From positions 1 to 64,000 of the forward strand of contig JAVVLW010002701.1 in assembly GCA_034401795.1 (NCBI GenBank): a stretch of 64,000 nt of DNA, written 5' to 3'. The notes under the pieces were generated by a model that did not search any database, was not told the DNA's origin, and saw only the letters and a list, made by a program, of their open reading frames with translations. Made by a program: the position numbers and the translations under genes. Of the stretch, positions 32,477-43,307 are shown piece by piece. Source of the stretch: Chaetoderma sp. LZ-2023a. Taxonomy: Eukaryota; Mollusca; Caudofoveata; Chaetodermatida; Chaetodermatidae. The first letter of the stretch is position 1. Every line of letters starts with the position of its first letter.

Positions 32477-32557
32477 AAGACAATGTTGGAGAGGGGTGTG
32501 GCTGCAATGGTGAAGGAAAGGGAGGCAATTTTGGCCGCTCAGTAGAGGAATCCCTAT
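32477..32557 (+). CDS. Candidate exon 2 of the unidentified host gene
   Basis: 81 nt between a strong acceptor (tttattgtgtacag) and donor (CTAT|GTGAGT). Entered with one carried nucleotide, it reads DNVGEGCGCNGEGKGG...SVEESL, Gly-rich, and leaves in phase 1. Both ends agree with the neighbouring candidate exons. The longer open frame over this place ends in a stop and is not the one supported by phase. Confidence 0.55.
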
Positions 32558-32689
32558 GTGAGTGCATTTCTCTGTTAGCTTGTGTAATTATATAAATTTC
32601 TAAGTTTTAAGAGCAGATTTATCACGCACGACTGTTGAGCAATGGTTGATAAAAATCTTGGTTGGTAATCAGGAATGTTCATTAAATTT

Positions 32690-32880
32690 CCAGCAGTGAC
32701 AACAAATTAAAACTAGACTGCACACAGGGAGGTGATAACTATCACCACTATTCTCTGTTTTATCAATGCACTTAGTGATGTAGATTTTTTAACATAAAAC
32801 TCAAATATTTTCTACCCAGCCACAATATGAATAGATTTGCCAATTTGTGCATTCAGGAGATATGCAACACAGACATATAG
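32690..32880 (+). repeat. R6 repeat fragment and GGCA run
   Basis: 'cacttagtgatgtagat', 'aactcaaatattttctaccc', then (GGCA)n at about 32880-32908. Confidence 0.6.
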
Positions 32881-33045
32881 GCAGGCAGGCAGGAAGGCAG
32901 GCAGGCAGTCAAGTCCACTGCAGATGCCATCTTTGGCTGGCCTTGTTTAATAAGTGAATACATACAGTTGGTACAGAAACACAGTATCTGTCTCAGTTTG
33001 GTTATATTCCTTGTCTCATTCAGCCTGTTCTAATATTGTTTACAG

Positions 33046-33122
33046 TTGGTAGTGGAGCTGGCAAGTTGGAGGAAGTGAGGACTTTGTGTCGTGGGGAGGA
33101 ATGCAAACAACTCAGACTACAG
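33046..33122 (+). CDS. Candidate exon 3 of the unidentified host gene
   Basis: 77 nt after acceptor 'attgtttacag', ending CTACAG|GTACGA in phase 0. It reads GSGAGKLEEVRTLCRGEECK followed by QLRLQ. Phase matches exons 2 and 4. The GSGAGK string resembles a P-loop only superficially. Confidence 0.6.
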
Positions 33123-33309
33123 GTACGATCAATGTTTGACCTTTTCATTGTTAAAGATGGCCAAAAATGCCCTAGAACTGCCAACCAAAGGAGTATTTTT
33201 GCAGCCAATCCAGTCATTCCAATAGTAAGTTTTAAAAAATATTAACCCCCGACATACAGCTGGACATTCTGTATGAGAAATTTTTAATTTGTTTGTACCA
33301 AATTGAATA

Positions 33310-33462
33310 TTAATGTTCTAATGGTCATGTGGACAAAAACCAGCTGTTTCCGTCAAGTGAAAAGTTTTTTTGAAATTTTCTACTGAAATGATTGGCTCGA
33401 TAGATGAGCCAGTTATTCATTGCGGTGGTAAATTATATTTTCTTGACTAAATTTGACGATTA
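33310..33462. repeat. Hairpin MITE, diverged
   Basis: 'tgattggctcgatagatgag' facing 'ccagttattcattgc'. Outer parts eroded. Confidence 0.65.
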
Positions 33463-33687
33463 ATCCTTTAATGGTCAAGATTTGTCAAGAAAAGAAAACG
33501 TCTTACTTAGTCCTTTTGCATGCCAAGATAAGGCTACTTTTGAAAATTTACCACTAATGACTGGCTCGGTTACCGAACCAGCGATTCTAGTGGTAAATTT
33601 TCAAAAATTGTCTTCTTGACATTTAAATTGACATTGCCTAAGACAACTGCACAGGCCGGTTTTGGCCGGCTTGACTATAAAACGGTT
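33463..33687. repeat. Hairpin MITE
   Basis: Starts 'cctttaatggtcaag', central 'ggctcggttaccgaacca', ends 'ttgactataaaacggtta'. Directly abuts the previous copy. Confidence 0.75.
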
Positions 33688-34155
33688 AAAGTGCTACTTC
33701 GTTCAACCCACAGAAGATGTGGAGACAATTTAATGATGGATGCATCTCACATAGCCTGAGGAAGATTGTGAAAATACTTTGATAGAGTGTTGATACTTAT
33801 TTAAGACAGCCTTGATGTGGAATCAAATAAGGTTATATAAAACTTCAACCATTATACCAGCTTTGTAATTCAGGTGTTAGGATTATAGTGGCGAAAACAC
33901 AGTCTTCATGAATATTTAATATTGAAATATGATTTGACAGAGTGGCATTTAATATTTGGGTTTTTTTTAATTCACTCATCCTGAACCATTGTGACGATTT
34001 GAATGACGTTTAGTCATTGCAAGATTGGGGCCTATTTATTGTTCCTTGAGCCCAGTGAGCAGCAAGGAATGTGTTTTCTATCTATTATGCTTGAAAATGT
34101 ATGTAAACTAGGATATAAAGAAAATATTCTAGATAGGGAAAATTTTATTTGACAG

Positions 34156-34326
34156 CATGGAGCACAGCGACCACATATCAAGTTAGACTATATCAATGGA
34201 ATTCTCCACCAGAAGCTGATCTTTGTCGAGTCGCCAAATGATATCCATGTGGAGCCACATGAGTGCATGATTTATAGCGATGGATCTCGCTCCAGCGGGT
34301 GTAGCCAGGAGGAATTCAAAACATTT
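34156..34326 (+). CDS. Candidate exon 4 of the unidentified host gene
   Basis: 171 nt (57 codons), acceptor 'attttatttgacag', donor ACATTT|GTAAGT, phase 0 at both ends. It reads HGAQRPHIKLDYINGILHQK, then LIFVESPND, and closes DGSRSSGCSQEEFKTF. Composition and codon use look like a normal conserved exon, unlike the flanking repeats. Family not recognised. Confidence 0.68.
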
Positions 34327-34573
34327 GTAAGTATTCTTCATATATTATCTGTTCATTTCAAATCTTTATATTTTAAATTCTTAATATTCTTCTTAGGTAC
34401 GGTAACCGTTTAAGATAAACTAGTGAAAATTTTAAGTAATTTTTGCCATAGGACTGCTACATGTATGCTTAGAAATAGTTCTATATAAAGAATAGTTGCA
34501 GATGGATCTAAATAGTGTTGGTGATTGCTTTATAATCAATAATATATAATCAGGGAATGGTTTAGATCATTAA

Positions 34574-34780
34574 TTAACCCTTTAGCACTCAAGCTGTCTT
34601 CTGCAATAGTATTGTTGCAATCCAGAAAACCCTTTTGAAAATTTACCACTGGAATGACTGGCTCGATAAGCGAGCCAGTCATTCCAGTGGTAAATTTTCA
34701 AAAATAATCTTGGTCTGCAAATGGACATTTTCTATGGGAAAGTTTTTTTTTTTTAACAGATGTTGATATTAAAGTGTTAA
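34574..34780. repeat. Hairpin MITE, best-preserved palindrome
   Basis: Bounded by TTAA at both ends (34574-34577, 34777-34780). Central arms 'ttttgaaaatttaccactgg...ggctcg' and the exact complement are separated by 5 nt. Confidence 0.9.
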
Positions 34781-34808
34781 TAATACATAAAAACACTTAA
34801 GCCATTAA

Positions 34809-35040
34809 TTAAGCCTTAAATTTGTTAAAGAAAATTTCAATTTTCTCAAAGAAAATGTCAATTTTCAGACCAAGAGAAGACTATTTTTGAAAAATAGCCA
34901 CTGGAATGACTGGCTCGGTTATCGAGCCAGTCATTCCAGTGTTAAATTTTCAAAAATAGTTCTCTCTTGGTCTGCAAATGGACATTTCTCAAGACAACTG
35001 CAGAAGGCATTTTTGGCTGATATGAGTGTTAAAGGGTTAA
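34809..35040. repeat. Hairpin MITE, opposite orientation
   Basis: TTAA at 34809-34812 and 35037-35040. Central 'actggctcggttatcgagcc' palindrome. The 'gctgatatgagtgttaaaggg' end is on the right, so it is inverted relative to its neighbour. Confidence 0.87.
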
Positions 35041-35261
35041 CTGCACTTAGACTTTCAATCTCTAATGAATTAAAGCTTTTAACCCTGATGACTATGATTT
35101 AGCCATTTCATCGTAATGCTATCGCTAATCTGCTGATAACTTTGAAAATAATTTGACAGATTCTGCCTAATTGTTGCCACCTTGTCACAAACTTTCAGTT
35201 AAATTATATTGTAAAATTATCATCTTAATAATTCTAATATTATAAAGAATTTGTCACGTGT
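35041..35261. other. Non-coding, no gene seen
   Basis: Short intronic stretch, AT-rich. Confidence 0.5.
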
Positions 35262-35492
35262 CCTGGAGGCCTATTGCACCACTAAGATATTTGTTAGCCT
35301 GTCTAAAAACGGCATTGTGTCTGCCGTAAAAGAACAAACTCTGTTGCGCAGTGTTGTTGCATACTAGTTAGGTCACATCTTTCGGGGTATTACTCTCCGT
35401 CTGTGAGACGTTCATGTCTAAGTCTGTCAAATCTATGTCGGACATGGCCTAATGTTGATCGTCAATGGTGCACTAGGCCTCTGGTCTGACAG
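35262..35492. repeat. Candidate small inverted-repeat element
   Basis: 'ggaggcctattgcaccacta' on the left and the near-complement 'caatggtgcactaggcctc' on the right, about 200 bp apart. Single copy in the window. Confidence 0.4.
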
Positions 35493-35839
35493 GCTGATTA
35501 ATATTGGTGGTGGGTTGGTGATATGTAATTGTATGTTTATAAATGCAGCATGTTTCAGTCTCCTAATACTCTCATGTTATATGGTAAAATTAATACAGAG
35601 AGGGTAATTTAATGTGCTGAAAATTTACAAATAAATTCAAACTCATTTCAACGTACATGTTATTATTTTGATAATAATACGATAAATAAAAGTAGAATTC
35701 CATGGAAATCTTGCAATTCTCATTATGTGGCGTTTGTCTAAATTTATCTTAGTCTGTGAATCATTCACGCTACAGTGCAGCTTAGAAATAACTGAACTTC
35801 ATTCCAAAATAAAAACTGAAAAATATGAGTTAATACCAT

Positions 35840-35960
35840 TTTGAACATGGTGTAACAAATGGTCTGTTCAATATTTTGAACATAATTGAATTGGAAGACA
35901 TTCTTCCAATTCAATAATATTCAAATTATTCCACAGTATGTGTTAGGTTATTTCGGAGAT
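35840..35960. repeat. P-like subfamily repeat
   Basis: 'ggtctgttcaatattttgaa' followed by the palindromic 'attggaagacattcttccaat'. Relatives at about 17940 and 37655. Confidence 0.65.
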
Positions 35961-35975
35961 ATACTGTATATACCA

Positions 35976-36195
35976 TGTAATGGTCAAACCAGCCAAATCT
36001 GGCCTCTGCAGTGGTCTTCAGCAATGTCCATTTGCAGGGCAAGATAAGAATATTTTTGAAAATTATCCACTGGAATGACTGGCTCGATAATCGAGTCAAT
36101 CATTTCAGTGATAAATTTTCAAAAACTGCCTTATCTTGGCCTGCAAATAGACACACTGAGGAAAAATTTAAATTTGTGTGAAAAATCTTGACCCT
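35976..36195. repeat. Hairpin MITE
   Basis: 'gtaatggtcaaaccagcc', 'ggctcgataatcgagtcaat', 'gcctgcaaatagacac'. No intact TTAA pair. Confidence 0.75.
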
Positions 36196-36664
36196 TCTAG
36201 GTTTATGTATTAGAATGTGAAAGTAGGGTTTTGAAGCACTGATGTTTATTGGTTCCGTAAATAGTAAATTTATCTCATGCATGGTATTAATGTTTTTATA
36301 TCTCCTTTCAAAGTTCTAGTCTTATTGCCCATTTCAACAATGTAACGGTATATATAGCATTACACCTGTGCAGACATTCCAGATTTAGATCTGTAGATAG
36401 GCTATATAAACATGTAGGTGGCTACATATGCGCATATAAACTGCTTTTCAGGCAATAATTTATGTCAAACTAAGCGCATATGAACAAAATTCTGAATAAG
36501 GTTACGGTTAAGTTATCTTCCATATATACTTGGTGGAGTTATCGTCCTTGAAATATGTGAACTTTGTTAATCTGGTTGTTTCTTGGCAATGACTCGTATT
36601 AGACTAAGTGAATTTGGATGAAAGTAGGAATATAATTCAACACTCCTAAGCCCACGGTGAAGTT
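36196..36664. other. Non-coding, no gene seen
   Basis: AT-rich intronic DNA. Confidence 0.5.
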
Positions 36665-37432
36665 TGAGCTCTCTACATTTTTATCGCCCCCAGTCTGGAA
36701 GACGGGGGGGGGGGTGGGATATAGCAATCAGCATGTCCGTCTGTCCATCTGTCTGTCCCCGTCTTGTCAACGCATCTCCTCTTAGAGGTCTCAATGGATT
36801 AACTTAAAATTGTGTCCACATTATCAGTATCATGTGCAGATGTGCTTGTGCTTTTTTCGCGGCCGAAAAATGGTTCATTACAGAGTTATCCCCCTTTAAA
36901 TATCTTAAAGCCGATACATAAACTGCATTGCCAATCATTTCTTGTGAATGCAACTCCTACAGTTTAGCTCCGATTCTTTTGAAACTTGGTAAGTGTTAGC
37001 ATTACCACATGAAGGTGTGCATGTGTTATCCGTATACCTGTACGTCCATCTGTCTTTCCAAAATGTGTGTATGCCCCTCTGTCGATCCATCCATCTCTGA
37101 CAATCATTTCTTGTCAACGAACTCCTCCTAGAGGTCTCAATGGATTAGCATAAGATTTTGTCGACAATATCAGTATCATGTGCAGCTGTGCATCTGCTTT
37201 TTTCGCGGCTAAAAAATTTACTTAGGGAGTTATCACCCTTTAAATATCTTAGTCGTTACATAAACTGCATGACAAAGGAATTTAGGTTTTAGGAGTTGCA
37301 TTTTTCATTGATTTGTTTTTCTAAAATATTGTCCTTTACAATTAACCTTATATGTATGTCCACTCTTGATGTATGTTTATCTGAAATGTTTGGATCCTGG
37401 GGGATATGCCATCTTCTGATGGCTCTTGTTTC
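36665..37432 (+). repeat. R5 interspersed repeat
   Basis: Begins 'cgcccccagtctgg' with a G run and 'catgtccgtctgtccatctg'. Holds two units of 'tagaggtctcaatggatta' about 350 bp apart. Ends 'gggggatatgccatcttctg' then 'atggctcttgtt'. Confidence 0.75.
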
Positions 37433-37654
37433 CCATATTTAGTAAAGTTATGGCCCCTAAACTCAGTATTTGTTTATTCTTAAGGCTAATTTCAGCACAT
37501 GCATTGATTTGTACTGCTTGGCAATTCCTTGTTTGTAATTCAAATTCACTAAATATGCTATGAAGATTTATTTAAACAAAAACTGGAAAGAAACAGACTG
37601 GAGACTGAAACATGCTTATACAGTACAGAAATAACTTAACATGTTACCAAATCA

Positions 37655-37815
37655 AAAACAGAAACATGTTAGTTGGTACAATTTTGAACACAATGTAAAA
37701 AATGTTCTGCTGACTATTTTGAACATAAGTGTATTGGGTATGCAGCAACGGCTTCCAATCCAATTCTGTTCATAATATCCAACAGTACATGTTAAGCTAT
37801 TTCTGACCTTACTGT
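37655..37815. repeat. P-like subfamily repeat
   Basis: 'atgttctgctgactattttg' with complementary 'ctgttcataatatccaacag'. Confidence 0.65.
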
Positions 37816-38343
37816 AGATACACTGATTAACCAATCAGCACATAATTAAATAAATTTGCACTTTTCTCTTTTCCCCCCAATTTTCATTTCAGAAACCACA
37901 CTTTTAACTATATAGAGATATGGGTATGGTTATTAGGTTCTTTCTGTGTTCGTATTTGAATCACCGTGGTGCAATGCTGAACATATAACACATATCTCAC
38001 GTCTCTTTAGAGAGCAGGCCAATTTTGTGTGTTTTATAAATCCAATGATTTACAAAGAGAGGACAGAATTTTGTTGAAAATGCTGTAATGAATAGAGCTT
38101 TAATAATCTTTTGTGGACTTTGTAAGAGAACATCTGTATTTTAAATAAACAGTAACTACTAAAGTGAAATTACAATTTTTATTTTAAATTTTAAACTGAA
38201 AAATTTCATTATTTTTTCTTTCTAATTTTCTACTGTTGGAAAATGACCTCCTGATCAAAGGATTAAATTGGTCTGGCCTTATTGTTATAATCTTCATTTA
38301 CTTTTCTTTGCAAGAGATACTTTGGTTTGAGAGGAGGATCAGC
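37816..38343. other. Non-coding, no gene seen
   Basis: AT-rich intronic DNA. Confidence 0.5.
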
Positions 38344-38543
38344 TTAACCCTTTAACCCTCATATCAGCCAAAAATGGCCACTGCAGTGGTCTTCAGTAAT
38401 GTCCATTTGCAGACCAAGAGTACAAATTTATCACTTGTTCCCGTGATCAATTTTCAAAAATAAACTTCTCTTGGTCTGCAAATGGATATTTTCTATGAGA
38501 AAATGTAAATTTTCTTAAACAAATTCGAGGGTTAAAGGGTTAA
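38344..38543. repeat. Hairpin MITE with both TTAA ends, centre lost
   Basis: TTAA-CCCTTTAACCCTCA (38344-) to 'gagggttaaaggg'-TTAA (-38543). The inner hairpin is deleted to 'caaatttatcacttgttccc'. Confidence 0.87.
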
Positions 38544-38597
38544 AGCTGAACAGTCATAATAAAACGTTCAACACTGAATAATAACTAATTCAATTGG

Positions 38598-38600
<3 letters not shown>

Positions 38601-38647
<47 letters not shown>
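38601..38647. repeat. (TA)n microsatellite
   Basis: Perfect dinucleotide run. Confidence 0.97.
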
Positions 38648-38650
<3 letters not shown>

Positions 38651-38838
38651 TGGCTGCTGGCTTCATTTAGCAACTGAGATATTGTGATCTCAGGGTTGAA
38701 AGGGTTAATATATCTGACCCAGTGTTTAAAATTAACCTCCAGGATGAGGCATCATTTAGCTAGCATGGCGAGTGACTAGTACCTACTGAGTCGCCATAAA
38801 GTTTAATTTTAGACCTTACTTGGCAGCTTCTACAAGTG

Positions 38839-38961
38839 CCTTTAACACTCTGATGGTCAAACCAGCTTCTGCAGTGTGGGCTTGAGGAATGTCCATTTGG
38901 AGGCACAGAGAGGTCATTTCCATGGCTTATGATCGAAAAATCTTAAGTATTAAATGGTTAA
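38839..38961. repeat. Hairpin MITE relic
   Basis: 'ctttaacactctgatggtca' through 'taaatggttaac'. The central palindrome is missing. Confidence 0.6.
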
Positions 38962-39017
38962 CACTTACACTACTGAATTGTGGACTTTTATTATTCATTT
39001 CCAGTCTGTATGAGAAC

Positions 39018-39083
39018 TAGTGTAATTTTGAAAACAATGTTGCGGAAAGCTTTCATCAATGTTGTTTTCAAAATTACACCACT
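39018..39083. repeat. Short inverted repeat
   Basis: 'agtgtaattttgaaaacaat' faces 'ttgttttcaaaattacacca' across about 25 bp. Confidence 0.6.
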
Positions 39084-39337
39084 TTCCTAGTTTCTACACT
39101 GTTCTGCAGAATATGATAATGTTTGATGCATTTAATATCTATTATCTGTTATGGTTAGGATACAAATTATTACTAGGTCCATTGGGCTGATCAATCTCGA
39201 AAATAATGTGAGCTTTGTCAAAATTCTACTACATGTATTCTCGGACCAGAGCATTAATTTAAACTTTGGCTATGTTCCTTTTCACTGTCCAACTGCTGCA
39301 AGCTACCAGATAATAATTTCAATGGGCAATAACTTTG

Positions 39338-39420
39338 GACCTGCTGAATATTTTGAAAACAATTTGACTGAAAGGTGGCAAACATTCAGTCAAATTTTTT
39401 TCAAAATATTCAGCATATGC
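39338..39420. repeat. P-family core
   Basis: 'gctgaatattttgaaaacaa' and 'tcaaaatattcagcat' with a short spacer. Confidence 0.6.
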
Positions 39421-39769
39421 ATGAGTTAAACCCAATAGAAAATGTAGTCTGCATAAATTCAGCAGGCAGATGGTTAAGCCATGGCCTAAGATGAATTTAT
39501 CGTCTTCTTTTTTTGCATTTTTATTAAATCTTTATATTATAAATGGAGGCTATAGACTTTATGCCCCCCAGTTTTCTTCTTTTACTTTGAATTCTTTTCC
39601 AGTTCATTTTTCTTTAAATGATCTCATTTAGTTTGTTGTTTTTCGTTTACTGATAACTTGGTCTTCTCAATGTTCTAGAAACATGTTTATATCGTACATT
39701 CCTTGTACAGAAGTGTTGTTTGTAATTATTAATTCGCAATCACCAAGGGAGATAACTCCTGACTGGAGA

Positions 39770-40049
39770 TACTACCCGATGGATGAATACACTTATAACT
39801 AGGCTTCGCCCACCTCTAGCTAAGCTCCACCCATGCGTTGGATCGATTTTTAGACATTGAATCATGAATTCCCAGAATTTCATTTTCATGGCGAAGGGCG
39901 GCAATCTTGAAAATTGGTTTCCGGACTCCATTACCAACTTTGCAACTTCATGAGTGGACTATGTCTGAGGAACAAACTGCTATTTTGTGATAGCTGTTGT
40001 TCATTGTTTTTGTAATCATGGCAGGGTATTATGTGCTGCTTGCGGATCT
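39770..40049. repeat. P-family half plus R4 fragment
   Basis: 'aggcttcgcccacctctagc' is the reverse of the P tail. From 39895 the R4 motif 'cttgaaaattggtttccgg' follows, to 'catggcagggtattatg'. Confidence 0.55.
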
Positions 40050-40198
40050 CTTGTTAAAAATTTACCTCTGGAATGACAGTCTGAAGTTTTCTATTGTGAT
40101 TATTGAGCCAGTCATTCCAGTGGTAAGTTTACAAAAATGTTCTTTTGGCATGGAAATGGTCATCACAGAAGACATTTTTTTCCTTCTTAACGATTAAA
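40050..40198. repeat. Hairpin MITE, diverged
   Basis: 'atttacctctggaatgacag', 'attgagccagtcattccagt'. Outer ends poor. Confidence 0.65.
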
Positions 40199-40266
40199 CA
40201 GGTAAAACTGTGTTTCCATGTGAATGTGGAGCATTTTCCATTATTAACAGAGTGTACACATGCACG

Positions 40267-40589
40267 TCGTCATCATCATCATCATCATCATCATCATTAC
40301 CACCACCATATCATCATCATTATCATTATCATCATCATCTTCATCTTCATCTTCATCTTCATCTTCATCTTCATCATCATCATTACCACCACCATATCAT
40401 CATCTTCATCATCATGATCATCATCATCGTAATCATCATTACCACCACCATATCATCATCATTATCATTACCACCACCATATCATCATCATCAGCATCAT
40501 CATCATCATCATCATCACCACCACCACATCACCATCATCATACTCATCATCATATCATCACCACCACCATATCATCAATCATCATCATG

Positions 40590-40632
<43 letters not shown>

Positions 40633-40704
40633 CCACCACCACCACAACATCACCATCATCATACTCATCATCATCATTATCATCATCATCATTACCACCA
40701 CCAT

Positions 40705-40757
<53 letters not shown>

Positions 40758-40896
40758 TACCACCACCATATCATCATCTTCATCATCATCATCATCATAA
40801 TCATTACCACACCACCATATCATCATCATTATCATCACCACCACCACATCACCATCATCATACTCATCATCATATCATCACCACCACCATATCATC

Positions 40897-40956
<60 letters not shown>

Positions 40957-41192
40957 CATCACCACCACCACCACCACATCACCATCATCATACTCATCAT
41001 CATATCATCATCACCACCATATCATCATCATCATCATCATCATCATCATTATCATCACCACCACCACACCATCATCATCATCATCACCCCCATATCATCA
41101 TCACCACCACCATGTCGTCATTGTCGTCGTCGCCGTCGTCACCACCACCACCACCACATCATCATCATCATCATAATCATCATCACCACCAT

Positions 41193-41239
<47 letters not shown>

Positions 41240-41254
41240 CCACCACCACCACCA

Positions 41255-41287
<33 letters not shown>

Positions 41288-41432
41288 CCACCATCACCAC
41301 ATCATCCTCATCACAACCACCACATCATCATTATCATGATCATCATCATCATCATCATCATCATCACCATCATCGTGATCATTATCATGATCTTCATCAT
41401 CATCATCATCATCTTCATCATCATCATCAACA
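40267..41432. repeat. 1.2 kb ATC/CAT/CAC trinucleotide tract
   Basis: Almost entirely (ATC)n with CAC, TTC and GTC variants and recurring higher-order blocks such as 'catcaccatcatcatactca' (about 40523, 40645, 40850, 40979). It reads as poly-His, poly-Ser or poly-Ile in the three frames without stops for long stretches. This is a property of the repeat, not a gene. Confidence 0.97.
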
Positions 41433-42212
41433 ACGATAGTGAAACCGCAATGCGTTTTCAATCACTTATTTATTGATACATATACTGACTTCTTAGTATG
41501 TAAGGGATATATGACATGGATGCGGCTATATATATATATATATGTAGCATAATTTAACATTTTGCATAGTGGGTAGTGCATAGTGGATAAATCAGCGCAA
41601 ACACATTGAAACACATCCTAGTTTCACCCGTTTATTAGTGAAATCAAATAATGGATTCTACATTGCTCTTGAAAAATGGCCATTTGCAAAGCAAGACAAG
41701 AATATTTTAGAAGACTGCCCATCATTATAAAATTATTTGCCTGCAAATTATCTCTGTGAAAACATATATATGTTTGTGACAGATTTCTACCAATGATTCG
41801 TTAAGATCCTCCATTATATGGACATATTCTGAAATTATGAGTTACCTCCCTTGACAAGAAACAAACTGATGAACAGAAAGAAAGCCAAACAGATGATAGA
41901 GAGAATTTTATCTGTAATTATTGCTGAAACTGTTACATCTGTTAAAAATACTGTATTAAATGTGATACCTCAATTATGCATAGTGTAGAGAAATGATCCA
42001 TGTTTTTGAGGAATAAATCATGTGCATAAGAATAATAGTGGACTCGTTTTAACTTTCTAATCCAACCCATATTCTGGGATTGCTTATTTTCTGGTTGAAT
42101 GTGACCATTGAGTCTTTAACTGCAAAGTGCTATTTGTGCGAACATGCATCTATCTAATAACTCTGTGTGTGCGTGGGTGCGTACATGTATGCGCGTGTGT
42201 ATGCACACAAGT
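41433..42212. other. Non-coding with MITE relic and GT-rich edge
   Basis: A MITE relic at about 41640-41790 ('ggccatttgcaaagcaagac'), a short (TA)n at about 41530, and a GTGTGC-rich stretch at 42160-42210 that became the DIRS-C target. Confidence 0.55.
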
Positions 42213-42227
42213 TTTCACTTCAAGAGT

Positions 42228-42402
42228 ATACTTACCTCCCTAATACTTTTGATATTGCTAAATATTCGCTTTCACTCAATAAACACTCAGATTAAAACAG
42301 TTAGGCGCCCCTAGTGGGCAGGGAGTCAGAGCGTAGTCTGGCGGATGCCAGCCCCACCACCGCGCATGCGCAGACTAGCACTCTCTTTGCTAGATTATTG
42401 GC
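42228..42402 (+). repeat. Left inverted terminal repeat, DIRS-C
   Basis: Inverted copy of 49039-49214. Contains GCGCATGCGC. Confidence 0.9.
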
Positions 42403-42494
42403 AAAGAGAACACACATGTTTTTCAGTCAATAGCTTTTCTTGCTCTTTAACGTTTTTATTGGTGTTATTTTGGAAGTGATAAGACCTGATTTGG

Positions 42495-42545
42495 ATGGCG
42501 GGAGGATACACTTCGCCACCGGAGGACGTTGGACCTTTAAATCAG
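42495..42545 (+). CDS. Putative gag leader exon, DIRS-C
   Basis: MAGGYTSPPEDVGPLNQ ending at CAG|GTGACT. Same donor and phase as copy A, with the Q9 codon changed to P. Confidence 0.55.
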
Positions 42546-43307
42546 GTGACTTCTAGTAAAATTAGCGAGTTTTCTTCCCGGTGTATTGTGTTTCCGGGAC
42601 TCGCGTTTACCGTGATAAGCGCCTTAGTTAGTTGGTTTAGGTCAACTCGGTGCTACCTAGGACTAATTTCTCTTTCTGTTTCTGTCCACAGGTCTGTATG
42701 ACGCTAGGTTGTGACGTCACAGTTCCAGAGAATTAGTATTCTCTCCACCATGGTTCCATTTCCTACTAACACTGTTAGGTTATCTAACCAAATGGAAAAT
42801 TATGCCCAGTGAGTTGGAGGCCTGATATAAAGGTCTTCTCACTTTGCCCTCTTGTTCCAATTCCTTCCCCTTGTGGTGGAGAGAGTTAAGAGGCGTGCAG
42901 ATGGTGGAGTTTCCGGTTCGTCACGTTGGATGGTTTGTCTATACAAAGTGTCAGGTATCTAGTTACTGATAATGTGGTGATGTTAATTATTGTAAACAAT
43001 CAAAGGGAGATAATTAACATTTTTGCCAGTAAAGAGTTATCTATATGTATCTGATGGTTGTGTAGTCAACTTATCCATTCAGCATACAATTCGTCTTTGC
43101 ACTTGGATGTTTTGTTGGGATCGAATTTTTCCTGTCACGGGATTTATGACGTCATAATCAGCTGGCTATGTATTTATTAGCAATTCAAGCGCTAGGCTGG
43201 TTTTTGATGTATATTGATCTTTATGATCGTTTTCCTTCTCCTTGAGTTGGATTGAGTTTCTAAGCTTAACTAGTTGCTCATACTCCTTGTCCTTTGCCCT
43301 GTTTCAG
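42546..43307 (+). other. 5' untranslated/intron segment, DIRS-C
   Basis: Matches 1991-2753 of copy A with few changes. Both TGACGTCA palindromes are kept. Confidence 0.6.

Noticed and set aside
33046..33080. GSGAGK string in exon 3 as a P-loop NTPase
   Set aside because: The Walker A spacing is imperfect, no hydrophobic strand precedes it, and there is no Walker B in the following exons.
40260..41339. 359-codon open frame rich in His, Ser and Ile
   Set aside because: It is translation of the ATC/CAT tract; composition follows the repeat in each frame.
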